Assembly: GCA_024280295.1 (NCBI GenBank)
Contig: JAJRQK010000005.1
Span: 1 to 64,000 of the forward strand
DNA length: 64,000 nt
Direction: 5' to 3'
Source: Bacteroidota bacterium
GTDB taxonomy: Bacteria > Bacteroidota > Bacteroidia > Flavobacteriales_D > Crocinitomicaceae
The notes under the pieces are model-generated. The model did not search any database, was not told the DNA's origin, and worked only from the letters and a program-made list of their open reading frames with translations. Each line of letters opens with the position of its first letter. Within the stretch, counting starts at the first letter, position 1. The translations under genes and the position numbers were made by a program. Below, in pieces: positions 46,003-53,145 of this stretch.

Positions 46003-46920
46003 ATGAAGAAAAACATCGACATCAAGGAACCATGTTCAGAAAACTGGGAACAAATGGCTCCAACACAGAAGGGGGCTTTTTGTGACAAATGTGCTCTGGA
46101 AGTCTACGATTTTTCGAATAAATCAGGAGATGAAATCCGTGATATTCTAAAACTGAATTTGGGAGGTCTATGTGGGAGGTTGAAACCTAGTCAACTTTCA
46201 GAATTGAACGATGATTTTACTGCATGGAACATGAATTCTAAACGTTCATTCCAAAGCGCTCTGGTCTTTTCATTGATTGTAGCCTTTGGGATGACCCTAT
46301 TTGGTTGTGAAGAAGATGAAGATGTTCAAATTAAAGAGATTCAAGCGATAGGACTTACATTTATGGATGATGGTAAAGCTGTCTCTGACTCTATGAATCC
46401 AGATAATCTTGAAGTTAATTTAATTAAGAAGGTTAGCAACCCTATTATATTAGAAAATTTTGAAGATGTTGGGATTTACGAAGATCAAATTATGGGGACT
46501 ATGGTTATGGATGTTGACAATGAGCCTGTACAAGATGTTGAGACTCCGATAACACTAGAATTGGCAGAACAGCCAATGATGGCAGGTGGGATCGGCTATT
46601 CGAGTGATTATGCCAACTACCTTGAGGAAATTCCAACTCAATTTATAGAAGTAGAGACGGAAATCAAATTTCAAGCATTTGCTTTTCCAAACCCAGCAAA
46701 AGAGCGTACTACGTTAAAAATCATCCTACCCGAAGAAACTAAAGTACAAGTAAAATTATTTGATATTGGCGGTCAATTTATCAGGGATATAAGCTCTAAA
46801 AAACTTCCAAAAGGAGAATCAAATTTTCCAATTGATCTAATAGGTTTGCGGGCAGGAACCTACATTTTATCAGTAATTACTTCTGAAAACAATGAATCAG
46901 TTAAGTTTATTAAACGCTGA
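46003..46920 (+). CDS. Zinc-ribbon-like/transmembrane protein with T9SS type A-like C-terminal domain
   Basis: I prefer ATG 46003 (MKKNIDIKEPCSENW) over the track start 45949, because relatives start close to this motif. Residues 1-65 hold a CxnCxxCxnC cluster (EPCSENWEQMAPTQKGAFCDKCALEVYDF ... GGLCGRL) that looks like a metal-binding ribbon found at the N-terminus of several Bacteroidota proteins. A hydrophobic helix with a following Cys (ALVFSLIVAFGMTLFGC) comes at ~85-102, then an acidic linker, then a type A CTD (FAFPNPAKERTTLKIILP ... SVKFIKR). There is no N-terminal signal peptide. It lies 67 nt after the helicase gene and may share its transcript. Confidence 0.75.
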   Translation: MKKNIDIKEPCSENWEQMAPTQKGAFCDKCALEVYDFSNKSGDEIRDILKLNLGGLCGRLKPSQLSELNDDFTAWNMNSKRSFQSALVFSLIVAFGMTLFGCEEDEDVQIKEIQAIGLTFMDDGKAVSDSMNPDNLEVNLIKKVSNPIILENFEDVGIYEDQIMGTMVMDVDNEPVQDVETPITLELAEQPMMAGGIGYSSDYANYLEEIPTQFIEVETEIKFQAFAFPNPAKERTTLKIILPEETKVQVKLFDIGGQFIRDISSKKLPKGESNFPIDLIGLRAGTYILSVITSENNESVKFIKR

Positions 46921-46926
46921 ATTTGC

Positions 46927-46958
46927 TTCAGCACCAATCTACTTCAGCACCAATCTAC
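46927..46958 (+). repeat. Perfect 16-bp tandem duplication
   Basis: TTCAGCACCAATCTAC occurs twice in direct succession right after the stop codon of the preceding gene and reaches into the stop codon of the convergent DUF1761 gene. Confidence 0.9.
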
Positions 46959-47455
46959 CCCCATTGACAAAGGATACCTCCCATCAATGCGATAGTAATT
47001 ACCCAGTAACCTGTATTAATGAATATCAGTTTGAAAGATTTGCGCTCGAACATGGCATTGGTTGCTATAATGGGGAAAACAACTAGTAATCCAATTACAG
47101 TTCCATGAAATGCACCATGTTTGAATGTTCTATATCTATCTCCAATTGTTGATATTAATTCATTAAGGTGATTCATCGTTGCAGATCCATCAATCCCAAA
47201 GCCATCTTCTCCTGCGTATAGTGAATAGACATCAGTTTGATGCACTACGAGCATAAAGATTGCAAATCCGAGCACAAAACTAAACACTAAACTTAGAATG
47301 TAAATTAATGGCATATTTGCATTCTTGATTTTTTCTTCTGTCATTCCTGCTTCTTTCATCCAAGCAGATCCTATAGTTTTTGGATTGTAATATAAAAATC
47401 CAATAATCATTGGTACAAGTGCAGCTAAAGCTACTATTCCAATATTTGGCATCAT
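46955..47455 (-). CDS. DUF1761 membrane protein
   Basis: 166 residues with four hydrophobic helices: 'IGIVALAALVPMIIGFLYYNP', 'LIYILSLVFSFVLGFAIFML', 'HGAFHGTVIGLLVVFPIIATNAMF' and 'GYWVITIALMGGILCQW'. The opening 'GFLYYNPKTIGSAWMKEAGMTEEKIK' is characteristic of DUF1761. Function unknown; inner membrane. Convergent with the zinc-ribbon gene and separated from it by the 16-bp duplication. Confidence 0.88.
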   Translation of the reverse strand: MMPNIGIVALAALVPMIIGFLYYNPKTIGSAWMKEAGMTEEKIKNANMPLIYILSLVFSFVLGFAIFMLVVHQTDVYSLYAGEDGFGIDGSATMNHLNELISTIGDRYRTFKHGAFHGTVIGLLVVFPIIATNAMFERKSFKLIFINTGYWVITIALMGGILCQWG

Positions 47456-47638
47456 AATTCAGAGAGTTTTTAAGTTACGCTAAGTTAAATATACTAAAAA
47501 CTTGGATTAGTATTTTAATCTAGGTAGGACGGATTTCTGGGAAGAGATTTTTTTTGGTTTTTTAAGGGCGGGACTGTCTGATCAAAAAAACCAAAGATAC
47601 TTGAGTATAAGGTGGTTTTCATTTTCTAATGAATGCAG

Positions 47639-47678
47639 CAAAGTGATAACGATTGAACTTAAAAGTTGTTACAGCTTC
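47639..47678 (-). repeat. 40-bp hairpin repeat, copy 1 (inverted relative to copy 2)
   Basis: CAAAGTGATAACGATTGAACTTAAAAGTTGTTACAGCTTC (two blocks of 20) is identical in all 40 positions to the reverse complement of 60332-60371. It contains the palindrome AACTTTTAAGTT with outer GTAAC/GTTAT arms. It spans the last two codons and stop of the minus-strand GNAT gene and its 3' flank. Confidence 0.9.
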
Positions 47679-48169
47679 AATTTCATGCGATCCACACTTC
47701 TATATTTGTTATTCCATTTCACAGCATCGACCTCATGGCTAAAGCGTTTAAAACCGAATTTACTGTATAGTGCAATTGCGATATTGTTGTGCGACATAAC
47801 CGTTAAATTTATTTGCTCCACCCACTCAAGTTTTTCTACTCGTTTTAGAACTTCAGCGACAAGAGACTTGCCAACTCCCTTACCTCGAAATTCCTCATCA
47901 ATCATCATTCCGCCCAGGATAGCTCGATGAGTCAATTTCTTTCTGTTTTCTTCTTCCAATTGGAAACTTACAATTCCGACTAGCTGATTTACTAAGAAAG
48001 CACCCAAAGTAAAGCTATTCTGATTTGCACTTGTTGGAAAAGATGCATCTCCTATATCCTCAGCAGAAATTCTAAAGTTTATTTCATCTTTTTTAAGAAT
48101 TGATCGCTTAAAATTAAGGTAAGATTCATTTTCATTTGGTTCAATTATTCTGATAAGAAAGTTGTCCAT
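47669..48169 (-). CDS. GNAT-family N-acetyltransferase
   Basis: 166 residues. GNAT fold with 'FTLGAFLVNQLVGIVSFQLEEENRK', 'RAILGGMMIDEEFRGKGVGKSLVAEVLKRV' (acetyl-CoA P-loop RGKGVG) and 'INLTVMSHNNIAIALYSKFGFKRF'. Substrate unknown. Its 3' end lies in the 40-bp repeat also present beside the rhuM remnant, which hints at a mobile or recombinational origin. Confidence 0.92.
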   Translation of the reverse strand: MDNFLIRIIEPNENESYLNFKRSILKKDEINFRISAEDIGDASFPTSANQNSFTLGAFLVNQLVGIVSFQLEEENRKKLTHRAILGGMMIDEEFRGKGVGKSLVAEVLKRVEKLEWVEQINLTVMSHNNIAIALYSKFGFKRFSHEVDAVKWNNKYRSVDRMKLKL

Positions 48170-48233
48170 AGTTTGAATATCGTCTCAAAGGTAATTTATT
48201 GGTGCATTTCGAGCCGAAATTTGGACAAAGAAA

Positions 48234-48262
48234 AACAGTGTGCTCAAATTGAACACACTGTT
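48234..48262 (-). terminator. Terminator of the fibre-protein gene
   Basis: AACAGTGTG / CACACTGTT is a perfect 9-bp stem with an 11-nt loop, followed on the minus strand by TTTCTTTG, 17 nt after the stop codon. Confidence 0.8.
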
Positions 48263-48278
48263 GCAGGGTGAGTTATGG

Positions 48279-49931
48279 CTATTTTTGAATCATCACCTTA
48301 TTTTGGAAGAAAACGCCATCAATTACAGTCTGGATGATGTACTGTCCAGCTGGCTGATTAGAGAGGTTAATCTCAATTTGTGCATTTCTAACGTTCGTAG
48401 CATTTGTATAGATCACTTGTCCTTTAGCGTTGATCACTGAAACATCAACAGTTGATTCATTTTTGTTCTCTATTGCGACGTTTATCTTTCCTGTAGAAGG
48501 GTTTGGAAAGCATTTAACAAGCGAACGATCATCATTCTGAACAGTTGTAGATCTTTCTGAAGAAGTCAATTGAGAAACGAGCACCTTCAATTCAGCAATC
48601 TCCGATTTCAATGATTCAAGCTCATCTTGTTGTTCTTGCGTTGCTTTAACTAGTGGTACCACGAACTCAGCATAGCGAATTGCATAGTGGTCAGCATCGT
48701 TTTGAGGTTTCACTACTCCACTGAAGTTGTAATTCATCTCGTTTGCAGCTTGCTCAACTTCTTGTGCAATGAAACCAGTGTAAGTAATTGCTTCTGATTT
48801 AGCTTGTTGTTCTAGCCAGTCGCGTTTTGATTGTTCAGACATTAGGGTATCAGTTTCAATGTCAAATCCTGAGTGCTTATTGTAGGAAGCTAGATTGTAG
48901 TTATAGGTAACAGGTCTTAATTTCTGAATGAATTTAATTCCCGGAACGTCACCTTCAACATTTTCCTTGAAACGTCCATCAGATAGTGTACTCCAACCAA
49001 CTTGTCCCCCGATGTTTGTAACGTTAGCATTCCCAACTCTAGCCGCGTTAGAAGCAGTTACATTGGCATTATAGCCGAGTGATAGTGTATTATTTATTCC
49101 ATTTGGAGAATTGAATGTTGCTCTTGAACCTAAGGCAGTATTGTAATCACCATTATTAATACTTGACAAAGCATCAGCTCCTATTGCGGTATTATCCCAT
49201 CCATCTATACTATTGAAAAGAGAACTTTTTCCCACTGCTGTGTTGCCGTTTCCTGATGAATTAGTGAACATTGACATATATCCTAAAGCGGTGTTGAAAT
49301 CGCCTTGATTTTGTCTTAGAGCATAATAACCATCGGCTACATTAAAACTACCATTATTTTCTTCCATAGCTCGATACCCAGTTGCAGTATTTTCTGATCC
49401 TGTGAAATTATTGCGCATTGCTTGCATACCAACAGCTGTATTAGCATTGCCAGTTGTGTTTTCTTCTAATGAGGAAAATCCAGTTGCAGTATTATCGATA
49501 CCTGTTGTATTATAGTACATCGCGGAGAATCCGCTGGCAGTATTATTATACCCTGTCGTATTTAAGTGCAGAGAATAAGCACCATGAGCAGAATTGTAAT
49601 GACCAGATGAATTAATATAAAGTGAATATGCTCCACTGGCAGTATTATAATACCCATGTGTATTATACTTGAGCGCAGTAGTACCGATTGCGGTATTGTA
49701 AGAGCCTTGAGCGTTAGATTTCATTGCATCGTCACCAAAAGCCGAATTGTAACTTCCAATTGTATTTCCATTCATCGAGTTCAAACCAAAAGCAGAATTC
49801 CACTGTCCTGAGGTGTTACTCGATAACGAATTCACTCCGTAGTTTGTATTTTGTCCGTAAGATGCAAAAGTGCAGCCAATTATCAATGGAAGAACAAGTG
49901 CTTTTCTAATTATTAACCTTTTCTTTTTCAT
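48279..49931 (-). CDS. Fibre protein with YadA-like head repeats, S74 intramolecular chaperone and T9SS type A domain
   Basis: Signal-peptide start (MKKKRLIIRKALVLPLIIGCTFASYGQ). Then at least 12 ~22-residue repeats of the form 'GxxNTAxGxxALxxNTTG' as in trimeric-adhesin YadA heads ('NTAVGMQAMRNNFTGSENTATGYRAMEEN'). Next a Peptidase_S74 chaperone-of-endosialidase domain ('SDGRFKENVEGDVPGIKFIQKLRPVTYNY'), a coiled coil ('TQEQQDELESLKSEIAELKVLVSQL') and a type A CTD ('CFPNPSTGKINVAI' to 'VMIQK'). This predicts a trimeric beta-solenoid fibre assembled with the S74 domain. The promoter carries the LytTR-like repeat described separately. Confidence 0.88.
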   Translation of the reverse strand: MKKKRLIIRKALVLPLIIGCTFASYGQNTNYGVNSLSSNTSGQWNSAFGLNSMNGNTIGSYNSAFGDDAMKSNAQGSYNTAIGTTALKYNTHGYYNTASGAYSLYINSSGHYNSAHGAYSLHLNTTGYNNTASGFSAMYYNTTGIDNTATGFSSLEENTTGNANTAVGMQAMRNNFTGSENTATGYRAMEENNGSFNVADGYYALRQNQGDFNTALGYMSMFTNSSGNGNTAVGKSSLFNSIDGWDNTAIGADALSSINNGDYNTALGSRATFNSPNGINNTLSLGYNANVTASNAARVGNANVTNIGGQVGWSTLSDGRFKENVEGDVPGIKFIQKLRPVTYNYNLASYNKHSGFDIETDTLMSEQSKRDWLEQQAKSEAITYTGFIAQEVEQAANEMNYNFSGVVKPQNDADHYAIRYAEFVVPLVKATQEQQDELESLKSEIAELKVLVSQLTSSERSTTVQNDDRSLVKCFPNPSTGKINVAIENKNESTVDVSVINAKGQVIYTNATNVRNAQIEINLSNQPAGQYIIQTVIDGVFFQNKVMIQK

Positions 49932-49975
49932 GTATTTAAGTTTAAATAGTTACTGTTTTATTATTAATTACAGGC

Positions 49976-50044
49976 CAAATGTAAGCGGGTAATTATCTAG
50001 TAAAAAATAAACTCAGTGAGTGACATGAATTCTCAGTGAATGAC
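49976..50044 (-). promoter_or_regulatory. Promoter of the fibre gene with candidate LytTR operator
   Basis: On the minus strand GTCATTCACT-n10-GTCACTCACT (plus 50015-50044) is a direct repeat with 20-bp period, followed 31 nt later by the -7 box TACATTTG (plus 49976-49983), 45 nt from the ATG. The 30-bp repeat block and the 31-nt spacing are the same in front of the lipoprotein gene at 55309. Confidence 0.65.
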
Positions 50045-50128
50045 GAACATTTAACAGAGTATTACACATTGTTATAACAAAAAAGAGCCTGATCAACTGA
50101 TCAGACTCACACTAAATTATGCGAATTT

Positions 50129-51556
50129 TTAATTAAAAATAAGCAGAGCCTGATTTGATTTGAAAGATTCCCAATTCCATTGAACAGCTTTACTGCCATT
50201 TAGAACAGGAGCATCGAATTTAGTAAGGTATCTTCCCTCTCCGAACTTAGCGTCATAGAATGACATGTACCTAGTTAAAGGAATATGTGATTCAGGGTTC
50301 ATTTCACGTTTTTCGTCCATAAACTGCTGTCTTTCTGAGATTGTTTCAGCATCGAGGTGATTAAATGGTTTACATTGAGGATAGACCTTCTCAATTAAAA
50401 ACTCGATAAACTCTTGAGATTCAGTAATCCATGCTTTTTCTACTTTCCACTTGAAAGAAGGATGATGGAACATTTCTTGAAAGGTTAATCCAAAATATTC
50501 CTCAAACAAACGCGCTCTCTCCTTGAATAATCCTGGTTGGATATTTTGTATATCAATAGCTGCTTGTTTAGGATTTCGAGCTCCTTTCCAAGGATCTATG
50601 TGTGGAGCAATCTTGGTATAGGATAAGCTCCAATGTGACAAATCTTCAATTAATGCTTCCCATCGATTAACAATTTCATCCCAAGTAATGATATTCAACT
50701 CATGTTTTCGCTCCATCATTTCATAGCTGAAATTTAGTTCAGCAGTTTCGGGCACTCCAAAAGGAGATTTTGAAGCCAATTCATCAAACGCCTTAATGTT
50801 ATCTTTTCTTTTCTCGATTTCGTGTGGGTTATTCATCATTGCTTCAGCATATCCAAGCTCGTATATATAAGCATCTCTCACTAATACGGATCCTTCCATG
50901 GCTTTATCTAATCCTTTTTCCATCTGAATCTTGAGGAATTTAGGCAAAGTCATTCCATCTTGTTCTCCAAGCGCAATTAACTCTTTAATCGCTGAAACGA
51001 TAGGCTCATGATTGATTAGAATATCAATTTCCACATCATTGTTCCCCATATTTGGTTTACAATTTAATGCTTCGTTGATTTCTTTATCGGTCTTCTTTCT
51101 GACCCGTTTAGATTCACGTTTCGATCCGATTAAGTCAGTTTGTCGCTCAACAAGATCCATGCCTTTATTCATCTCTGTTGCCGCATCATGGCTTCGTGTA
51201 AGTTCTATTGCATCTTTTTTTCCTTGCTCTAGACTAACTATTGCACCTTTTAAAGCATCGATTGATTGTTTGAGTAATCGACCATCATCATATCCACCTT
51301 CTTCTTGCTCTGCAATGGCTTTAGCACTTAACACCCGACCATAGCAATTACTGAATTTCACGTACAAATTTTCTTGCATTATTATACCATTAAACTCGTT
51401 CATGTCGGAAATCTCGTTTGCCAATTGCTCCATTCTATCTAAGTGGGCACACATGTCATCATAATCAGGGCCAGATGCACCTTGATCTGCGCACTCTTTT
51501 GCCATATTTGTAAATGTTCCAAGAAGTGCCTCTTTCATTGCTGGATCTAATCCCAT
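50129..51556 (-). CDS. Unrecognised 475-residue protein, last gene of an unknown operon
   Basis: No signal peptide and no membrane helix; mainly helical and acidic, so cytoplasmic. The N-terminal ~200 residues look like long helices ('MGLDPAMKEALLGTFTNMAKECADQ', 'KQSIDALKGAIVSLEQGKKDAI'). The C-terminal part is Trp- and aromatic-rich ('WDEIVNRWEALIEDLSHWSLSYTKIAPHIDPWKGARNP', 'HHPSFKWKVEKAWITESQEFIEFL'). I see no catalytic motif. It starts 2 nt after the preceding gene, so it is translated with it. I do not know the family. Confidence 0.8.
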   Translation of the reverse strand: MGLDPAMKEALLGTFTNMAKECADQGASGPDYDDMCAHLDRMEQLANEISDMNEFNGIIMQENLYVKFSNCYGRVLSAKAIAEQEEGGYDDGRLLKQSIDALKGAIVSLEQGKKDAIELTRSHDAATEMNKGMDLVERQTDLIGSKRESKRVRKKTDKEINEALNCKPNMGNNDVEIDILINHEPIVSAIKELIALGEQDGMTLPKFLKIQMEKGLDKAMEGSVLVRDAYIYELGYAEAMMNNPHEIEKRKDNIKAFDELASKSPFGVPETAELNFSYEMMERKHELNIITWDEIVNRWEALIEDLSHWSLSYTKIAPHIDPWKGARNPKQAAIDIQNIQPGLFKERARLFEEYFGLTFQEMFHHPSFKWKVEKAWITESQEFIEFLIEKVYPQCKPFNHLDAETISERQQFMDEKREMNPESHIPLTRYMSFYDAKFGEGRYLTKFDAPVLNGSKAVQWNWESFKSNQALLIFN

Positions 51557-51558
51557 AA

Positions 51559-52218
51559 CTATCTGTTTATTATTTTTCTGTACTTAGCCAATTGCTCTTC
51601 GATGTGCTGATCTGAGTAAGGCAACAAACGTCGATTCCTATATTCGATTACTAATTCAGGTGCATGCCTCCAGCCTGGTTGCCAATGAATATTATTCTCT
51701 TCCAAGGATTCATTTGACTCAACTAAATTCGCTCTATGACCATCTGCCCAGCCTTGAAGTTTGGATTTGTAATTATTAGGGACTTCTGCGGATTCATAGA
51801 TTTCTATATTGTCCAACTGACCCCATTCAGTGTGAAATTGACGATGCGCTTGATCCATTGAAATTTTCACACCACCCTTTGTTTCAATTTCAGAAACAAC
51901 CGTAACGACATCCATAGCGTCAACTGCTTTAACAACTTCACGAATAATATCTTTAATAATTTCGAGATGAATTACTTCTTTGAGTTCTTCGTAAAATTCG
52001 AGTCTCATTTCATATTGATCAAGAATGAGTGCAATGGCACATTTTACATTCTTATCGCCTAATTGATCTTTAAATTCAATTAATTCGTTACATCCAAGCA
52101 TTGCTTCAGCTAGTTTTTGTTCTGCAGCGTAGCTATGCTTATAATTCTCATTGCTTTCATACCTTTCACCCCGTGATTTGTAGTATGCTTTGTATTCCTC
52201 TAATAATGGATCACTCAT
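51559..52218 (-). CDS. Unrecognised 219-residue protein in the same operon
   Basis: Cytoplasmic, helical ('LLEEYKAYYKSRGERYESNENYKHSYAAEQKLAEAML', 'IIKDIIREVVKAVDAMDVVTVVSEIE'), with a C-terminal segment rich in Trp/His/Arg ('WADGHRANLVESNESLEENNIHWQPGWRHAPELVIEYRNRR'). Both this protein and its 475-residue neighbour end in an aromatic/charged domain, which may indicate a shared partner. ATGA overlap with the upstream gene. Family unknown. Confidence 0.8.
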   Translation of the reverse strand: MSDPLLEEYKAYYKSRGERYESNENYKHSYAAEQKLAEAMLGCNELIEFKDQLGDKNVKCAIALILDQYEMRLEFYEELKEVIHLEIIKDIIREVVKAVDAMDVVTVVSEIETKGGVKISMDQAHRQFHTEWGQLDNIEIYESAEVPNNYKSKLQGWADGHRANLVESNESLEENNIHWQPGWRHAPELVIEYRNRRLLPYSDQHIEEQLAKYRKIINR

Positions 52219-52709
52219 GATTTAATTTTATGTGATTTATAATTCAGTCTGTTCTTCTTGTAAAGTCTGCTCAACTTGCTCGTTATAAAATCCTCCATTT
52301 TGTGTCCGCAGCGCTTAGTAATGTAAGAGAATTTATTTGATGTGAGTAATTTCATGTGGTAGTTATTCTTGTCTTTGTTATCGCTTTTAATCAATTGTGA
52401 CAACGTGCGATTATTCTTTATTCTTTCCTTTTTACTGGCTGAAGTGATGGTGTTCAAACTATCATTGCTATCACCTCGAAACAGCGTGACACTCGTTTCT
52501 ACATCAGATTTGTGAAGATAATAACTTTGCCCATTAAAAGTAGAACTAGAAACATTTACAACTTCTTTTGCAACAAACTTGCTAAACTCAATTCTCTCTA
52601 GGCCTAGGTTGAAATCTGGATTCTCATTACTTCTTACAACTGTCAAATTATCCGATGGGAAATAATCAGTGATAGCATCAATATAGTTCTCTTTGAAATT
52701 GTTAAACAT
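52215..52709 (-). CDS. Unrecognised 164-residue basic protein in the same operon
   Basis: No signal peptide. It opens 'MFNNFKENYIDAITDYFPSDNLTVVRSNENPDFNLGLERIEFSKFVAKEVVNV' and ends very basic ('ITSKLSRLYKKNRLNYKSHKIKS'). There is a Ser/Thr-rich middle and one Cys ('KRCGHKMED'). The start lies 8 nt inside the end of the predicted small lipoprotein, and the stop overlaps the next start. Role unknown. Confidence 0.7.
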   Translation of the reverse strand: MFNNFKENYIDAITDYFPSDNLTVVRSNENPDFNLGLERIEFSKFVAKEVVNVSSSTFNGQSYYLHKSDVETSVTLFRGDSNDSLNTITSASKKERIKNNRTLSQLIKSDNKDKNNYHMKLLTSNKFSYITKRCGHKMEDFITSKLSRLYKKNRLNYKSHKIKS

Positions 52710-52872
52710 CGTTGATGTTCAGATGTTTTGTATAGTTAGAAGTACTCACGGAGACCAATATTATATTATCTACAATTGCAGTCGTCCTGTTAATCTCAAG
52801 TCTTTTTCCAAGCGAGCATGAAATCAACCCTGCAAAAAGTGCAAGAGAAAAACCTAATTTAGCCCACTTCAA
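52702..52872 (-). CDS. Hidden small lipoprotein (TTG start), first gene of the unknown operon
   Basis: Not in the ORF track. From TTG 52872 it reads LKWAKLGFSLALFAGLISC-SLGKRLEINRTTAIVDNIILVSV... and ends ...KHLNINDV, 56 residues. The N-terminus is a near-ideal lipoprotein signal: positive start, hydrophobic core, lipobox LISC. An in-frame TAA two codons upstream rules out a longer start. A 11-codon ORF (ATG 52904, MKKFEIQQDKS) stops in TTGA overlapping this start, so coupled re-initiation is possible. It overlaps the next gene by 8 nt. Confidence 0.5.
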   Translation of the reverse strand: MKWAKLGFSLALFAGLISCSLGKRLEINRTTAIVDNIILVSVSTSNYTKHLNINDV

Positions 52873-52909
52873 CTTTTATCTTGCTGAATTTCAAACTTCT
52901 TCATGGTTT

Positions 52910-52954
52910 AAAAAATAAAAACCACCTCTACAGAATAAACTGATTTATGAGGTG
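52910..52954 (-). terminator. Hairpin with T-rich tail between the small ORF and the unknown operon
   Basis: On the minus strand CACCTC / GAGGTG (plus 52923-52954) with a 20-nt loop is followed by GTTTTTATTTTTT. It lies just before the 11-codon ORF, so it may end the upstream transcript or act as an attenuator of the unknown operon. Confidence 0.55.
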
Positions 52955-52970
52955 ATTATAGGTGAGATTA

Positions 52971-53108
52971 TTAGTCACTTTTTACTTTTTCGGCAAGCCC
53001 TTGAGCTTCTTTTCTTTGTTTTCGTTTTTTTGCCTGTCCTGTTATGAAGTAAAATAAACTCATAAAGATACTGTACGGTGAAAATCCGCTGTGTGAAAAT
53101 TTAATCAT
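52971..53108 (-). CDS. Possible 45-residue membrane peptide
   Basis: Below the track cutoff. It reads MIKFSHSGFSPYSIFMSLFYFITGQAKKRKQRKEAQGLAEKVKSD: a short hydrophobic stretch and a strongly basic tail (positive-inside orientation). It lies 38 nt after the concanavalin-like gene and before a hairpin terminator. No clear Shine-Dalgarno. Plausible but not proven. Confidence 0.4.
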   Translation of the reverse strand: MIKFSHSGFSPYSIFMSLFYFITGQAKKRKQRKEAQGLAEKVKSD

Positions 53109-53145
53109 TGGTTTCGTTTTATATTTAGTTAATTTTTATTCCGAT

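Noticed and set aside
47601-47930. 109-codon plus-strand ORF sharing 'KVITIELKSCYSF' with ORF 60236-60460
   Set aside because: The similarity is due to the 40-bp DNA repeat; neither ORF is a gene (one is antisense to GNAT, the other to the rhuM region).
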